Shown: positions 33,666 through 47,394 of the stretch, piece after piece
Layout: every line of letters begins with the position of its first letter
How positions within the stretch are numbered: position 1 is the first letter of the stretch
Source: Branchiostoma floridae
Taxonomy: Eukaryota; Chordata; Leptocardii; Amphioxiformes; Branchiostomatidae
Assembly: GCF_000003815.2 (NCBI RefSeq)
Contig: NC_049981.1
Coordinates: forward strand, 9,708,956 to 9,772,955
DNA: 64,000 bases
Direction of reading: 5' to 3'
Made by a program: the position numbers and the translations under genes
Notes under the pieces: model-generated
Seen by the model: the letters and a program-made list of their open reading frames with translations, nothing else
Database searches by the model: none
Told to the model about the DNA's origin: nothing

Positions 33666-34324
33666 CTAGTGTTCTGGACAGCTGTGATCACGTTTTTTGT
33701 AACATACACTTTTGGTGCAATTTTAACTTATAATTGCAGCCATGTTCTCATGGAAATGTAAATATTAAAGAGAATGATTGAAGTAAAAGAATTCTAACCA
33801 TCATCTAGTATTCCCCTGATCCTGTGCTGTTCAGATCAATGTTCCAAGCCATTGATATGTTAAAATTAACCTTAACTGCTCAAACCTTCTTATATACCAG
33901 TTTCCAATTAGTGAATAGAGGCACCCTTAGACTGTTAATGGTTAAAAGGGTTAAAAGTATTGCCGACTGAGGGTGAATCATCATGATGCATTGCACGGAA
34001 AAACTTTCCGGTGAAAAGCTGACTGGGAAAGTTGATTATATGATAAAATCTCATGTATTGGGTCTGCCCCCAGGGTGTATTTACTGGGTCAATATATCTT
34101 CTCTTATCGCTACAGAGATCCGCATGTACATGTATATAGGCACTGTGTGTACCGTGTATAGTCACTGCTGGTAGCAAGGTGAGTCACAGCCAGCAACATT
34201 CTGTAAAACTTTACATATATGCAGTGCTTTTTTCATGAAATCACACACAGAATAATGCAGATTTCCAGTCAGCAATGCACCTTGTGTGCATACCACACTG
34301 TGCGCCCTTACAATGCAGTAGTGT

Positions 34325-34500
34325 GCGTAAGTCCTGTGGTTAGTGACCCTGCCTATAGACTACAGGCCTTGAGTTTGATTCCCGGCTGCAAGCTACTGGA
34401 AAGGGTCGCAGTCCTTAGGACAGGACATCAACATGTGGTCCATTGTTCGTTGTGGTTCTTGAAAAGAGCTAGGGCGAAATTTCCTGGTACAGTGAACCTG
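34325..34500 (+). mobile_element. tRNA-derived SINE, family E, copy 1
   Basis: GTGGTTAGTGACCCTGCC (A-box like) and GAGTTTGATTCCCGGC (B-box like) lie at tRNA spacing, followed by AGGGTCGCAGTCCTTAGGAC and a GTGGTCCATTGTTCGTTGTG block. 36965-37075 repeats B-box, GGGTTGCAGTTCTTAAG and TGTGGTCTACTGTTCATTGTG. Confidence 0.7.
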
Positions 34501-34659
34501 TAAATACTGAACATTTGCATATAGCATTTGTTTTCTCTGACATGCCCAGTGGAAGAATAGCTCTCATTGACAAGTAACTTAATAAGGTAAACTGCTTTGA
34601 GATCACTTTAATTTTTGCTTTCCACTTTCACCGCAGGTGGATTAGACGCAGGACACAAG

Positions 34660-34805
34660 ATATCTAAACTGCAGGTTCTGCTGCAGTAATGTGGAAAGCT
34701 GCCAGGGGACCAAAACCTATTTATCACCTGTTCTGTCACAACCTACGATTAATGACACACCAAATGTAAAACCATTCTGTCCAGCCACTCTTGAATTACA
34801 CAAAC
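34660..34805 (-). repeat. Dispersed repeat family B, copy 4
   Basis: On the minus strand: CTGTTTGTGTAATTCAAGAG, then GGCTGGACAGAATGG, then GGTTTTGGTCCCCTGGCAGC, then TGCAGCAGAACCTGC. Its block order is that of family B. Confidence 0.55.
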
Positions 34806-35299
34806 AGTACAAATTTTAAGGTAACAATAGATTTTCTCCTCAGTGCGAATTCATATCACCACAAACTTAAAATGCCAATCTCAAAGAAAATCTCAAATTC
34901 AAATCCATGTACAATAATCTTTGCAGTCCGTTGAGTTTCATTTGATACACTAATGTAACAGTACAATGCTCCTATAGAACCAAACCAATTGTCATTTTGT
35001 ATTACTCAGTTCATTCTTTGGGCCCTTTGATGCATGGACTAGGAATGGGTATTATCTAAACCCTGTCAACTACATGTGCAGAACCTTTCTCTTCAAAGTT
35101 CAAGTGTGTTAAAGTTAATCATTTCTGCAGACTGAACCCGTGTTTGGAGCGAGCCGTACATTTCATAAATCTCACAGGTCTAACCCAATCATTTCCACGG
35201 AGCCTCAACCCCTGAGAGCTGGTTCATTCCGGTAGCGTGGGGTGGTCACCATCAGCCTCAAAGGCTGAACCAACCCAACATTTGATTTTGGCTGCAACT

Positions 35300-35420
35300 A
35301 CTCTAAATGTGGAAACTTTTGTGGTGTTTTTTTGCTGTAGCCGTTTCACCGTAAACTCAAAACCACCACAAACATTTTCCTACTGTATTCTGCTCGCACC
35401 GCTACGGTACCCCTTCTCGC
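35300..35420. repeat. Dispersed repeat family G, copy 2
   Basis: TTTCACCGTAAACTCAAAAC followed by CACCACAAACATTTTCC, then a CGCACCGCTACGGTACCCC end, parallel to the 13915-14105 copy (CACCGCAAACTTAAAACCAC, GAACATTTTTCC, TACGCTACAGCG). Confidence 0.5.
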
Positions 35421-36959
35421 TTCATGTAGTACATACTATACATTGTCACAGTATAATGAAATGTTTGACGTACTTGCTACGGTGTAGAGACACAAATAAT
35501 AAGTGTAATATATCAAGTTGCTGCCTTGCTGCGTGGCATATTTTATGAGTTTTCTTAGTATATTTTTTGTCTTACTTCTGATGATGGCCTGTCTTGTGTT
35601 GTTTCATTTCTAAAAATCTCTGAGCACAATGCATGAGGTACCTGGGAAAAGCTTCCATTTTCTGTCACCTTTTTGGAACCTTTCTGGTCCTTTTTACCCA
35701 ACTTCCTTTTATAGTGTAGCATTCAAATGCCAATTGTAGAACTGTGGACACACATAGCTACAAACAAACGCACTGATTACAATACCTCTGTTTTTATGTA
35801 AAAAATTACCAGAACCTAATAAGCACAGCAACTATCAATATATGGGGGAGTTAATAATGGTAGGAAACACTGATATTAATATTTGACATGCAAGTCATAC
35901 CCTCGGAGTCAGACGTCAGAATATGGAACATAATAACAGTACTTAGGACTTGAGACATAAGGTCTTTCCGGCTCTACTTTTCAATATCATGTGCAGAATT
36001 CCTACTGAAAAATGTATGAAAGTCAGTGACTGTAAGACTACGTGTCTAATGCCGTCTCTTCTTCAATCCATCTTTTCTGGATCTTTGATTCCCCGGGCCA
36101 TCAAAGTACGAGACTAGAGCAACAAAGTCAGCAATTTATTGTCACTTAAGTCATAAAAGCCTGATAACATCCGCAATCAGGATGAATTCAACGCTAAGGC
36201 CATTGTGTTACTGGCAGTCGTAAAGCTGGGTTCCAATGCATATTTTGCTGTCTCATTTGAATATCCTTTGTTTCTTGCGTGTGATTGTGTCAATCAATTG
36301 CAACGTTCTATATGTGTCTTTTTTTTCACATGATATATTATGTAATATCATTCGCTTTTTGCCAGATTGACGTTGACCCTTTTCTAGCAGCCGATGGCCT
36401 TTCTGTCTGGTATTCTTGGCTTTTTTCCAACACAGGCCCCAAGACAGCTGCATTGATTCCAATACAAAATAACAAATAGTCTGCAATGAAAATTATATTT
36501 TTCACCTTTGACAAAAATGTTTTCTCCTAATCCAAAATCGGCCCTGGCCTCCTGTAAAAAAACAGTTGGAAAATGGCAATCTCCAAAGTGATAGCTGTAG
36601 TGGTTAAACTTCAAATCAATCCTTCTCTGTCGAATGCGTAAGAGGCACTAGTGTCAGTTAATTGTTGCCAGTTGCAGGTATCCAGGGTTGACATAGAGCC
36701 TACCTATTGATCTCCGTGGAGCTAATTCCGTTGGGCTTTGCTCCACGGAGTTACAGAGGGATGGGGCATCCATACATCATGGCAAAGGATCAATGTTGCA
36801 GGGTTTTAGTATTTCTGGCTCATTGGAACCCTTGTATACACCTGTCTAAACAGATTAAAATACTTGCAGACTATTGGTGCAAAGAGTCAGGACATTGTAC
36901 CAAAGCAGTAATTAACTGAACGCTATCTGACATTATCTCAAGTGAACTTTTCCTACCTC
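35421..36959. other. Intergenic, no gene seen
   Basis: AT-rich with a few balanced segments (36040-36240). The pair TCTCCGTGGAGCTAATTCCG and TTGCTCCACGGAGT at about 36711-36750 forms a short hairpin. No coding exon recognised. Confidence 0.4.
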
Positions 36960-36964
36960 TGGAA

Positions 36965-37075
36965 GTATTGAAGCTGTGAGTTTGATTCATGCCTCTGAAA
37001 AGGGTTGCAGTTCTTAAGCTGTGGTCTACTGTTCATTGTGCTTGTCAAAAAGGCTTAATGAAACAAATTATATAT
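36965..37075 (+). mobile_element. tRNA-derived SINE, family E, copy 2 (5'-truncated)
   Basis: Carries TGTGAGTTTGATTCATGCC, then AAAGGGTTGCAGTTCTTAAG and GTGGTCTACTGTTCATTGTG, in the order of 34325-34500. The A-box part is not clear. Confidence 0.6.
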
Positions 37076-39529
37076 ACAACTTCTTTGTAACAATTATGAA
37101 AAGAAAGAAATGAATGATAAACTTTTGGCCTCCATTGCCAACATGTAAAAGGAAGTGTCTCAAGCATGCTTAAGGTGAAGGGCTAGTAACTCCTTTTTGC
37201 TACAGCAGAGCAAGAAAACTTGGGGAACAACAACTCAGCTTGAAGACTGAGTCTGTGTATCTAAGGTGACAGAAGATAAACCACAGTAGGTTTCATATGG
37301 CTGAAACTGACGTTTGACAATACCCATAGCAGCATAAATCCAAACCTGTTTGCTCAGAATTTGTTGAACATGGTCTGTCCATGGTGCTGAATGTCATGTT
37401 CTTGTATAGAAGTAAATGTAGAAGCCAGAAAGACATAATAAAAGATGGATTGTTCACCAGAGGTTTTGTCCATTCTGCCCAAATGAGATCAAAGATGAAT
37501 GTCCCTTTGCTATGGATTGTTCAAGATGTAATGATAAACGCACAGAGCTGTTCACATTTCCTTTCTTTGCTCTATACAATTTGATACTTTCCGTTCAATA
37601 GATAAATTCAAATACATTCTGGGAGGAGATAACCTTTACCGTGTACAAATAGGCAATTATATCAAAGAATGTTAATACTTTTGAACCAATAGTGTAAATG
37701 ACACACTGGACTCAACATGCTGACTTACTCATATCTATAGATATTCATATATGTCTATACAGTGTACAGTCGTGATGTATTGGAAACCCTTACAGTGTGA
37801 ATAGTTCCCTGTGAAAACTTTGAAAGACAGATGACACTACAAATCAAGAATGAGAGTCTAATTAGAATAAAATGCTTGGAAGTCCTTACTGGGAAGTCAA
37901 TTATCTGGTAATGATGATGTCACATCATGTTGTAGAATACCCATTACTAAAGAGAAATATTTTTCAATCTTGTATAATGTACAGTTTACCAAATGAAAAT
38001 TATATCAGTTCTCCAAAAATTCTGGTTGTCTTTTCAGCAAAAGATAAGCTCTTCAATGAGCTCAACTGGTTCAAGATCCATTTTGAGATCTGTTTTAAAA
38101 GCTTTCTGACAAAATAACCTTGAACATTCATTCTGATTAAGATACTGACTTCCTCTTCCCATGGATCCAAATTCCTTGAGGGAGAATAGGTGCAGTGATG
38201 CACCTTAACTAGAAATTTAAGTGTGTATGAAAATTCTTTGCATTGACTACATAGAATTGTCTTCAGAAGTTGAATCTGAAACTCTATTGCTAACTTGAAA
38301 ATTCACACCACAAATGATGGAGCAAAGGTTTTAGCATTTTTCTGACACTAAAATGTACCTTTATCCTAGTACTCGTAACCTTGCACAGATATCTGTGTGC
38401 ACCTGTACACCCATCGTATAAATTAGGTGTGCAGCTTTAATCTTAGGTGCACAGAAGTGTACAAATCTATTCACTCGTATATTACGAGCACCCGTCCTAA
38501 ATCATATGCACACAAACATGAGCCCTCTGTAATGATAGAAATGACATCCCTCACATATCTGTATCCCTATCATGTGTCAAGGACTTCTTGGCTTATTAGC
38601 TGTGAGATAATTAATTTGCCCTTGAAGCAGAAGATAATTTATCTTCAAACCCTGGTAGTGATATTGCATGTATTCACATTGAGTACGATTTATAGCCTGA
38701 ATTGTGTAGTCTAGATTTTCCTTGAATTCCTCATGGGGTGTTACTTTACTGAATGGCCACTAACATCTGCTCTAGATAAGTAACTGTCATATGTAGGTAC
38801 TACATATATGCAAATCTCTTTATTTTGCAAGGAAAGTGTTCAAATTATATATATAGGCTCTTATTCATGAATCCTGTGTTTCAAATCAATTCATCCTCCC
38901 AATCAGCATAAATTGAAATTTTGGTTTTGTCTTTTTTAACAATTTTAATGCACAGCCACTTCCAAATTTATCAGCAAATACCCACATGCTGCAAAATATC
39001 ATGCAATAGGTGCTAAAACTACCCCCACGTACAAACATATTCAAGGTGGTGTCCCCTGAAAGACTGCTAAGTTTTTAATTCTTTTGACATTTGCAAGTTT
39101 TTCCCCACAACATGCTTTTCCCCCTCTGTGTGATCCTTTTTGGTTTGTCCCTTATGTACAGATTAAATAACAGCTTGCTAGACAATAAAGGCATTATTTT
39201 CTTACACATTTATTATGTATTGAAGACTTCAAAGCAAGCCGCTCTAATCCACTATTTCATTAATTCCCCTGGTGCGCGTTTTCGGGCTGGATTAAGTCTT
39301 TTTACACACCGACGTGAATTCAAAATATGAGATCATCATAAAAAACATTCCAAGACCGCTTCATTATGGATGGCAAGGAATTGCAGGTATTTCAGTTCAA
39401 AGGAATACTGCAAGAAAAACACAAAATTGGAGAGAGCTGAAACATATTGCCAGCATTGCCAGACCAGATTGACAACAATATGGTTCTGCGATGTTAATGA
39501 AACATTGAGGATAGAAGTTATAGGGAATG
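37076..39529. other. Intergenic, no gene seen
   Basis: AT-rich, no domain-bearing frame and no repeat structure that I could identify. The start (37130-37230, AAGCATGCTTAAGGTGAAGG and AAACTTGGGGAACAACA) reads like another interspersed repeat, but no second copy is present here to confirm it. Confidence 0.4.
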
Positions 39530-39715
39530 GACTACCTGTTTGTGTTTTAAATTTAGTTTGCAAAGTTAGGTGTGTTTGTGTCAACACCACCACCCTGAGA
39601 AGGCTGGTTTCTGTTGATATTTGGCATGTGGGCAGGTCTGGTAGAGACCTCAAAATGATTAGATTATCAGCCCTTAGTGGCTTGTGATGGTATTGCAGCA
39701 GGAAATTCCAGTTTA
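39530..39715 (+). repeat. Dispersed repeat family B, copy 5
   Basis: GTTAGGTGTGTTTGTGTCAA, then CCCTGAGAAGGCTGG, then GATATTTGGCATGTGGGCAG, then CAGCCCTTAGTGGC and GCAGCAGGAAATTCC follow the block order of 33460-33665. Open frames on both strands here are repeat-derived. Confidence 0.6.
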
Positions 39716-42700
39716 GCTATCTGATCATTTCATACCACTGGGCGACTCAAAAAGATATGGGAATGCTTCAAAATGGCCGTGGTCTGCTTGCATTTTTCAT
39801 CAATATCTTAGTAAGCTGTGAACATTGTACAGTTATGATGATTCTAATATCGCTCAGTACACCAAGAGCTTAGCATGTACACTGATATCAGGTAGATCAT
39901 GAAATTTGCTTGAAATTCCAAGTGGCGTGTGTCTTTCCAAAATTGAATTGACCAGTACTTGAAGTAATAACACTGAAGGATTTCTTTCACCAGCTTGTCC
40001 TAGTTTCTACTTTTTCAAGGGCATGCAGCAACAAGTTTATCTGATCTGATCTGTGCAATGTAGCTAACGTGGGTCTGAATGTAGAACAAATAACGACATT
40101 TTTCTACTTTATTTCATGGCAATAAAAATAGGATAAACCCCATATTGATTTTCTTACAGAAACCAAAATAATTATACCCAAGGGTTCCGCCAATACCACA
40201 GAACTAAGTCACCATGGTTCTTATTAACTGATTTTTTTTTCTCAAGGCCTTGTAAAGATTTCTTGGTCTTACAAAATGGTTTGAATGCAGATCAAGGTCC
40301 TTGACTGTTTCTGCAAAGAGGACTTGGGTGACTTGCTGTATTTTTCACGGCATAACATAGCCGCAGTCACAGCATTTTTTTTCTTGAAAACGGACTATTA
40401 ATTGATGATCGAACCAAAAGACCATTCTGATTTGATTATAAGGATGACATCCTCTGGGTACCTCAAATTTCATGTGAGCATGCAAAGGAAAAAATCTGCC
40501 ATGGGTAAAAAAGATTGATGTCATTGTGAAACCCAAGTGGCCAGAAAAGATCAACAAATGACCAAGCATATAAAATACAGTATATATACCTTTACAGTTT
40601 CTTAACTTCAGAGGACTTTGTTTAAAAATTTGTGTACATTTTATGATTTTTTTTTTGTCATGACATACATACACTCATTTTGCAGCTTCTTTATATGGTT
40701 TACAGTATTGCCCTTAAACATTTTTGGAAACATAAGAAAATTGAAGCATGTGCAGATGTCATCCAAATGGCCAAAAGGAATCGAAAACTTGGAATGGGTG
40801 TACTACATCAACAGTTAAGGCCCCTGGTGTTACGTGCATATAATAGGAACATATTTCAAAGGTTTAATGTTAATTCCTCCGAGCAATAATTGCTAGTCAT
40901 TGTCCTAGTCAATGGATATAAAGGGATAAAATCATCCAAGACCCAATACCTATTTTTCTCCCTATTGTTGCTCTCTCTGGAATTAAGTACACATTTCCAC
41001 TGGAAATACATGTCTTTTCAAGGGCATAAAAACAAAATTAGACATTTTCCCCTGTGGGGCCAGATGCTGAAATGAACATGTTGTGACCCAAATAGTTGCC
41101 AATCTTACAGCCTATGTTTAAAGTAGCCCCAGGCAATTTTAGTCTTTGGGAAGGACTGGGTTTAAGATAAACCTATTTGTTGGGACAAGCTAGGAGGAAG
41201 TTAGTTCACATTTTGCTCCGAGATATATATGCATAATCAGTTCTATAATAGGACTCACAAATTATGACTATGGGAAAGGACCTCAATTAGAGCAAGGTGG
41301 TACTACACTTGCAGATGCAAAACCTGGGAACATTGCAGAATTTCAACATTTCCACTTTTCTGAGCAAATTTGTAACTTGAACTAGAAGTAAGCGACACAC
41401 AGTTTTGTAAGAAGGGTCCCGGAACACTTTGCATTTTGTAAGCTGCTAACTTTAAAAGCAAGGCCATTGTTCATTGTTGATTTATGCAAAATTATCAGGG
41501 TAAAAGAGATGCAAACATCATTTGGTTTAACATGTGTACAAGATTAGTAGAGAAAGGGCGCATATTTCATTTGAGTTTTTCAATATTACAATTCAGTCTG
41601 TTAGACTTGGAGGCCCAAAATCTGGGCTGCATATTTTAATTGGGGTTCATACTTTAATCAGGAAAATACAGTTATTCACATATTTCTTGCTGTATGATAA
41701 AGTGAAGTCATAGCATGATGAATTGCATTCATTCCCCAGTATCATGTAGTTATACATTAGACCATATGCATGTTTATTTCACTTTAGATGAATCAGGTCT
41801 ACCTTACATGTAACCATGAAATGCATTCAAGACAAAACAGAGGCCAGGAACCGCATCACTATTTTGGCCTATTGAACACTTGTTCAACTCATCAGTCAAC
41901 TGTAACAGGTGCTACTGGTCCTTGGCTGACACACAACAAGGCTGACCTTCAAACCACAAGACCATGACCAAAACAATCCATTCACAACTTTTTGAGATAT
42001 CATTTTCAATAATCAGTCAATCAACTAACTAACTAGACAACTAACAATCAGCCCATAATAACCTCCTCCTAACTTTCTTAAACAGAGAATATGAGAGAGA
42101 ATTTTGAGTTAGCAAAATGGCAGTTGTAGAGTGTGGTTACATCTTATCTAAATGAACAGTCCCTCCAAGCCCCCTGTGCTTGTCAACTGTATTTAGTCAT
42201 GGTAGTACCAGGTCAGTTCTCCAGTTTTGTTAGCTGTCCACGCCAGACATACCTTATTAGTCTCAACCCTACTGCCAACATGCCCCACTAATAGGCTACA
42301 TAACCTTGATTTTATGGATAACATCCCCTAGGGACACATAATCTGATACCAGCTGACAAATTACGCCTTTTTCAGGATACTTTATCAAGGTATTGTAAGT
42401 GCTAAAATATCCGCAGTGGTTAGATATTTGGGGCTTTTCACGGCAACCTCTTTACCACCATGGAAATGCTTGTTCTTTATTTATTTATTTGCTTGTTCAA
42501 GCTTTTAATGCTTGTTCTGTCTTCTGTCTGCCTATGTACGAGTGCCCTTTTGTTTCAACTGCAAACCAAAAACTACCATAAAAGCTCCATTTTTTCCTAA
42601 TTTGAAATTAAATCCTTTAAATTCAAAGGCAATTTTATTATCTTGCAGTAAAAAAATAACATAAAAATCAATAATTCAAGATGACTGAATAATTCCTAGA

Positions 42701-44366
42701 GTCCACAAACTACTTACAAGCATTATCAAAATGTATTCTAATTGAAAATTTTAACCAGAATTAAATCAACTACAAATCCCTACAAGCAAGTTTCTATGTC
42801 AGCTATTTGGCAAAATCAGGTTACTACAATGATACCACATTGAATTCTCTAAACTTGAACGTGGCAAACTGCTTGACATTGATATTAGATTTCTCTGTGC
42901 AATTTTTAAAATTCAATTTGGAGATTTTGAGCTCTTCTATACATCCTTATATATAGCAGTTTTATGTCAGTAATAATTACTGTATTCTCCTATAAGCCTT
43001 AGAGGTTGACCAGAGGCTCAAAGTAATTCTTATTGTTTGAGGAGTTATTGTTGTTGTCACTTGAATGCAGGTGGTGTAATGTATGGTTGCCCGGCTGTCA
43101 GAAAGAGAACTATCCATCTTTTGTTTGGAAACTGGGTCGAAACCAAAGCAAATGTGGATGTCATCCATGGATTAAGCCTGTGGCCTAACATCATGCATGC
43201 ATGTGGCATTGGTACAGAGGGTATGAATGGGGATATATAAGAAAGTTGTTGTATGCAAATGTTTATAGACCAGAGTGGTCTTCTAATACAGTTTTGGCTG
43301 TAATCATTATTTATTGATGTCATAAGACAAACAAAGGGGAATACAGACTTCCAGGTGTCTTTGACCCACCACGGTAAATTAGTAGTCTCTTTTTTTATCT
43401 TTTAAATTCCAGCCCTCCTATACTACCAATACTGAGTGCTTTAAAACTGGAAATGAAGGGCAGCAATTTGAAATTTTCTTCATTCTAAATGTTTTAATAC
43501 CCAAGCCACAGATGCTTGTTAATCTCTAAGCAGATGTTAGGGTTAAAAATCAGTTTTTGACCACCTGTTTTTCATGGTGTAGACTTCTGTGAACAAAAAC
43601 AGCAAGTTTAAAAACAATACAATTTAAACATTTTATTGGAGATGAGTTGTTGGTTTGTAAAAAATATTCTTTGTTCAATAATAAGAAATTTGCATATTTC
43701 CATTAAGAATGCATGTACGATTACATGTAGCTTGCCAAATATGTAAAATAACACTTCCAAACACAGGACATAACACAATACTGCACAATGTTGTTTCTAA
43801 AGTATCCAAAGTAATTCCAAGTGCATTGAAATTATTAGGAAGATAGACATGGAACTTGTCATTCAAATGTATTCAGGATACAATTAGCTCATCAGTATTC
43901 AACCACATCACCTGATTTCACGTTTTTCACTCAAGTTAAAGCCTTTCAACGAATAAGCAATCAATTCTTGTGAAAAGATCCTCCAGTGTTCACCTTCACT
44001 GAGGGTTAACAAGGGGTTACAACAGCACTGGCAATTGGTATGATAAAACACAACCCTGCATCAATAAACGTCATCTACATCATACAGAATAACCCCTCGT
44101 GAGAATTATGTAGGTCAACCATAGACTAAGAAGGTCATTACGATACATACATGTACACACACACGCTATACACTTGACAGACTCATGATTCATCTGTCTT
44201 TTGATTATTACTTTCTGATATTACTGAGTTGCGTATTTTCGAAGGGTGTATATTAATTGCCGTAAGGAGACTAGCCCAAGGACAGGAAATTTACTGCTTG
44301 CGTGCATGTTGTGATTTGGCGCTATGCCAAAACAAGCCCCTTGAAATTTCCCCACATCTGTAACAT
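39716..44366. other. Intergenic; family-F repeat copies at 40427-40500 and 42308-42370
   Basis: 40427-40500 (TGATTTGATTATAAGGATGA, then CATCCTCTGGG) is close to the 12335 copy; 42308-42370 (TTGATTTTATGGATAACATC, then CCCTAGG) is more diverged. A TCTCTAAGCAGATG copy of the recurring motif lies at 43523-43536. No gene is recognised in the remaining AT-rich sequence. Confidence 0.45.
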
Positions 44367-44397
44367 TATTATATGAGGTTATTAACCTCATATAATA
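44367..44397. other. Perfect 31-nt palindrome
   Basis: Arms 44367-44381 and 44383-44397 are exact reverse complements around one T (core GAGGTTATTAACCTC). On one strand it could act as a hairpin or as a symmetrical binding site; its function is unknown. Confidence 0.8.
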
Positions 44398-47394
44398 GTG
44401 TGTATGATTATATATATATGTATTATAGACTTATCAGAAATGACACAAGTTCTACGTCTAGTTCCAATTTTACATTTTTTAGTCTTAATAGGCTGTGTTA
44501 TTATTTAGAACAGTGCATAAAATCTGGGATTGTTAACAGAACTGTCTTGTTATAAAATACGAAATGCAAACTGCTCTACAATTATCATGAATTCATATTT
44601 GTGCTGATTGGCTAATATGCATTTTTATCTTGTACCTGATGGATTCTTTACACAATTGATAAGATGCAATAAATAGAATAACAAGAAAACTTGGCCAGAA
44701 AATTATCAATGAAATACATAATGATAACAAGATTATTAATTAGGCACTGAAAACACACAAAGAAATTTTACGTTTTGTAACCTTCAGAATGTCACAGGCT
44801 GCTATAATTATACACCTGCTTTTGATTGGCCCTGACATTGGAAGGGTTAACAAGAACAGAATTGTAACTGAGCCCTGACAGTTGAGATCATTTGTCAGCC
44901 CCTCCCTCTGAATACAAAATTCTGCTATCTAGGTCACCTACTAACCTAACGGATCACCCGACAACGGTCGCTATATCTGCGAGAATCAATACCTGACAAA
45001 AAATTTTTAGCTTCAAAGCAGACCACGAAATAATGACATCCAACACTGTTGATTGAACGGCGTGGGGTCCATTTTGCATTTCACGACATCTCGTTTTTAC
45101 GATTGTTTTATTACCAGTGTTATGTGAACTGTATGGTGTGTTAATATGTTTCTTATGTTTCTTACTTTTCCCAAATGTGTTGTTGGAGATATTCCTATGG
45201 GTTTTGTTAGCGCACTGAGAGACATACAAATAGCTGCATAAAATAAGGGCAAGCTGGGTTTTCCTGTATTTCGAGGTGACAAAACACAACAATATTGCAG
45301 AACCTTTTGAATATCAAGATAGGAGAGCTTTGCTACTGCTTGGAAACATGGATAGAATTCTGTAAATCCATAGAAGTGAGGTTCTAGCCCAGGTGTGAAA
45401 GGGGGTGCACTGCAGCTTTTGGATGGGGACATTAGTGGTCCCATGTATGAGGGAGCTTCACGTCTGAGCCTCAAACAGCAAACCTTTGCACATAAAAGAA
45501 CCTAAGACAATTACTTAGAAGATTAGGGGTGACATGGTGAGCTTGGTTAATATGCAAAGCTCTAGCAAAGAAGCATTTACCACATAGCTACTTTGAGCCA
45601 GTATTACTTCACCTCAGTTGCTGATAACTGTTTTACCTTTTTACTCATTTGAAATATGCAGTTTCCATTCATTATTTAAAAGTTTCTTAATCTCCTTGCT
45701 TTAATACTCCCGATATATTAGTCATCAATGTATAAACAAGATTATCCTGTTTGCCAGTGAATGATCACAGGGAGATTAGATGACAACAATAATAAACAAC
45801 AATTATTGAATTTCCTTTATTGACTAATTGTTCATTTACTTTGTTCTATAACAATGATGTAAGGTTGGAAAACTTTTGCATTGCTATGAGTAGATTGCTC
45901 AATTCTTTTTAGATATGCTCAATATGAAATGTCTAAGACAGAAAACCAAATCAAGGCATGAAATTGAAATCTGATATTGCAAAGAGTTGTTACTTTTAGA
46001 ATTTCTTGTTTTGCTAATTCTGTCAAATTGAAAGCATTTCCTGACATATTGTAGTTTTGAACTGGGCCAAGCCAACCTTCACATCATGCCATTAGTTACA
46101 TCTTGTCATATAATATATATTCAAATAACCGAAGACACACACCAAAACAAACATACAAGCACACAGACTGAAAACATAAAACCCCTCATTTTCCCAGTTG
46201 TAATGAAGTCTATGAGAATTCCAAGCTAAAACTTCCGCCTAAAATTTTCTCGGCAACATACGCATCCCTTTATCGACACCTGATAGTTACCGCAAGACGA
46301 ATAGGGTCATCAAACTGCAAAACGAGGCCGCGTACATTTCTGTAAATTGGCATGGGTGTCATAGTTGCTTGTTAGAAAAAAGATGTATGGCTCCATAGTG
46401 ACAAAATAACTGCGTGTTATGTGTGTATGGCTTATTACGTACCATCTACTACATGTATTAAGATTACGTACCAACATTGAAAATTGTCGGAAAATGACTT
46501 GGGGGTAGGATTAGTGAGGGGATGGATTGTTTACAATCCCCGCCTTGACAGAAAGCTATATTGATCACCTCGTTATTTTGTTTTTGTCGACAAAGATAAG
46601 CTCAAAACATATTACTTGCCCCATAACTATTTGAAGAAATTGTCATACTTGCTTTTTGCAATAATACTTGATGGCGGTTTGGGAAATAAGCTACATGTAT
46701 CTTGTTTGAGATGAAAAGATTACAAACTTTGTTGTTCCTAAGACAAAGAGTTTCAAATAAATTGAGGACTTATCTTAATCTTTTTGCTACAGTAGAACAT
46801 GCAAAGGAAATAATTTTTGCAAAAATTGCTACATTATTTCAATTGAAATGACATTTCAGAATTTATTATCATACTAAGAAAAAATAAGACACCTCTCTTG
46901 TGACCATTCTCTCCATCTTAACATGTTCAGAAGTGCAAAAACCCAAAGGTAATGAAAGAACCTAAAGAAACACTTAAATCAGGAGTGTTATTGATTTTTT
47001 GAGCCTTGCGGTAGTTGAAAGAGATGATATTCATATTGATACCAGTACCTGGCAGTGTTAACACCAATACAATTAAAATTCCGCACCACGATTTATCATA
47101 TTTCACAGGCTTGGGGTACAAAATACCAACTGCCACACTCATACACTGTCATTTTTCATGTGTATTAAATATATGTCTCAACCTTTTTCATGCCTATAAC
47201 ATGTTACAGGCACCGTTAGTAGTGTTATGGTCTAGTGGCCAAGCAATATGTCACAATGCATTGCTCTGGCTATGTTTTACATCATACTATGATATTAAAT
47301 CACTGTTTTAAGGGCTCATATACAGTAGTCCCTGCCTATGTTAATAATATTAGGAATGGGAGGGAAATGTTGTTTTTATTACCATATTCCAGAT
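44398..47394. other. Intergenic; probable interspersed repeat at 45390-45590
   Basis: 45390-45590 (GGGGACATTAGTGGTCCCAT, then GGGAGCTTCACGTCTGAGCC) looks like a lancelet SINE body from memory, but there is no second copy in the window. Its minus-strand 125-residue frame is therefore not called. No gene is seen in the rest. Confidence 0.35.

Noticed and set aside
39336-39687. 105-residue frames on both strands
   Set aside because: They lie over a family-B repeat; symmetrical open frames on both strands argue against coding.
45097-45474. 125-residue minus-strand frame with Pro/Ser-rich start
   Set aside because: Sequence style is that of an interspersed repeat and no domain is present.
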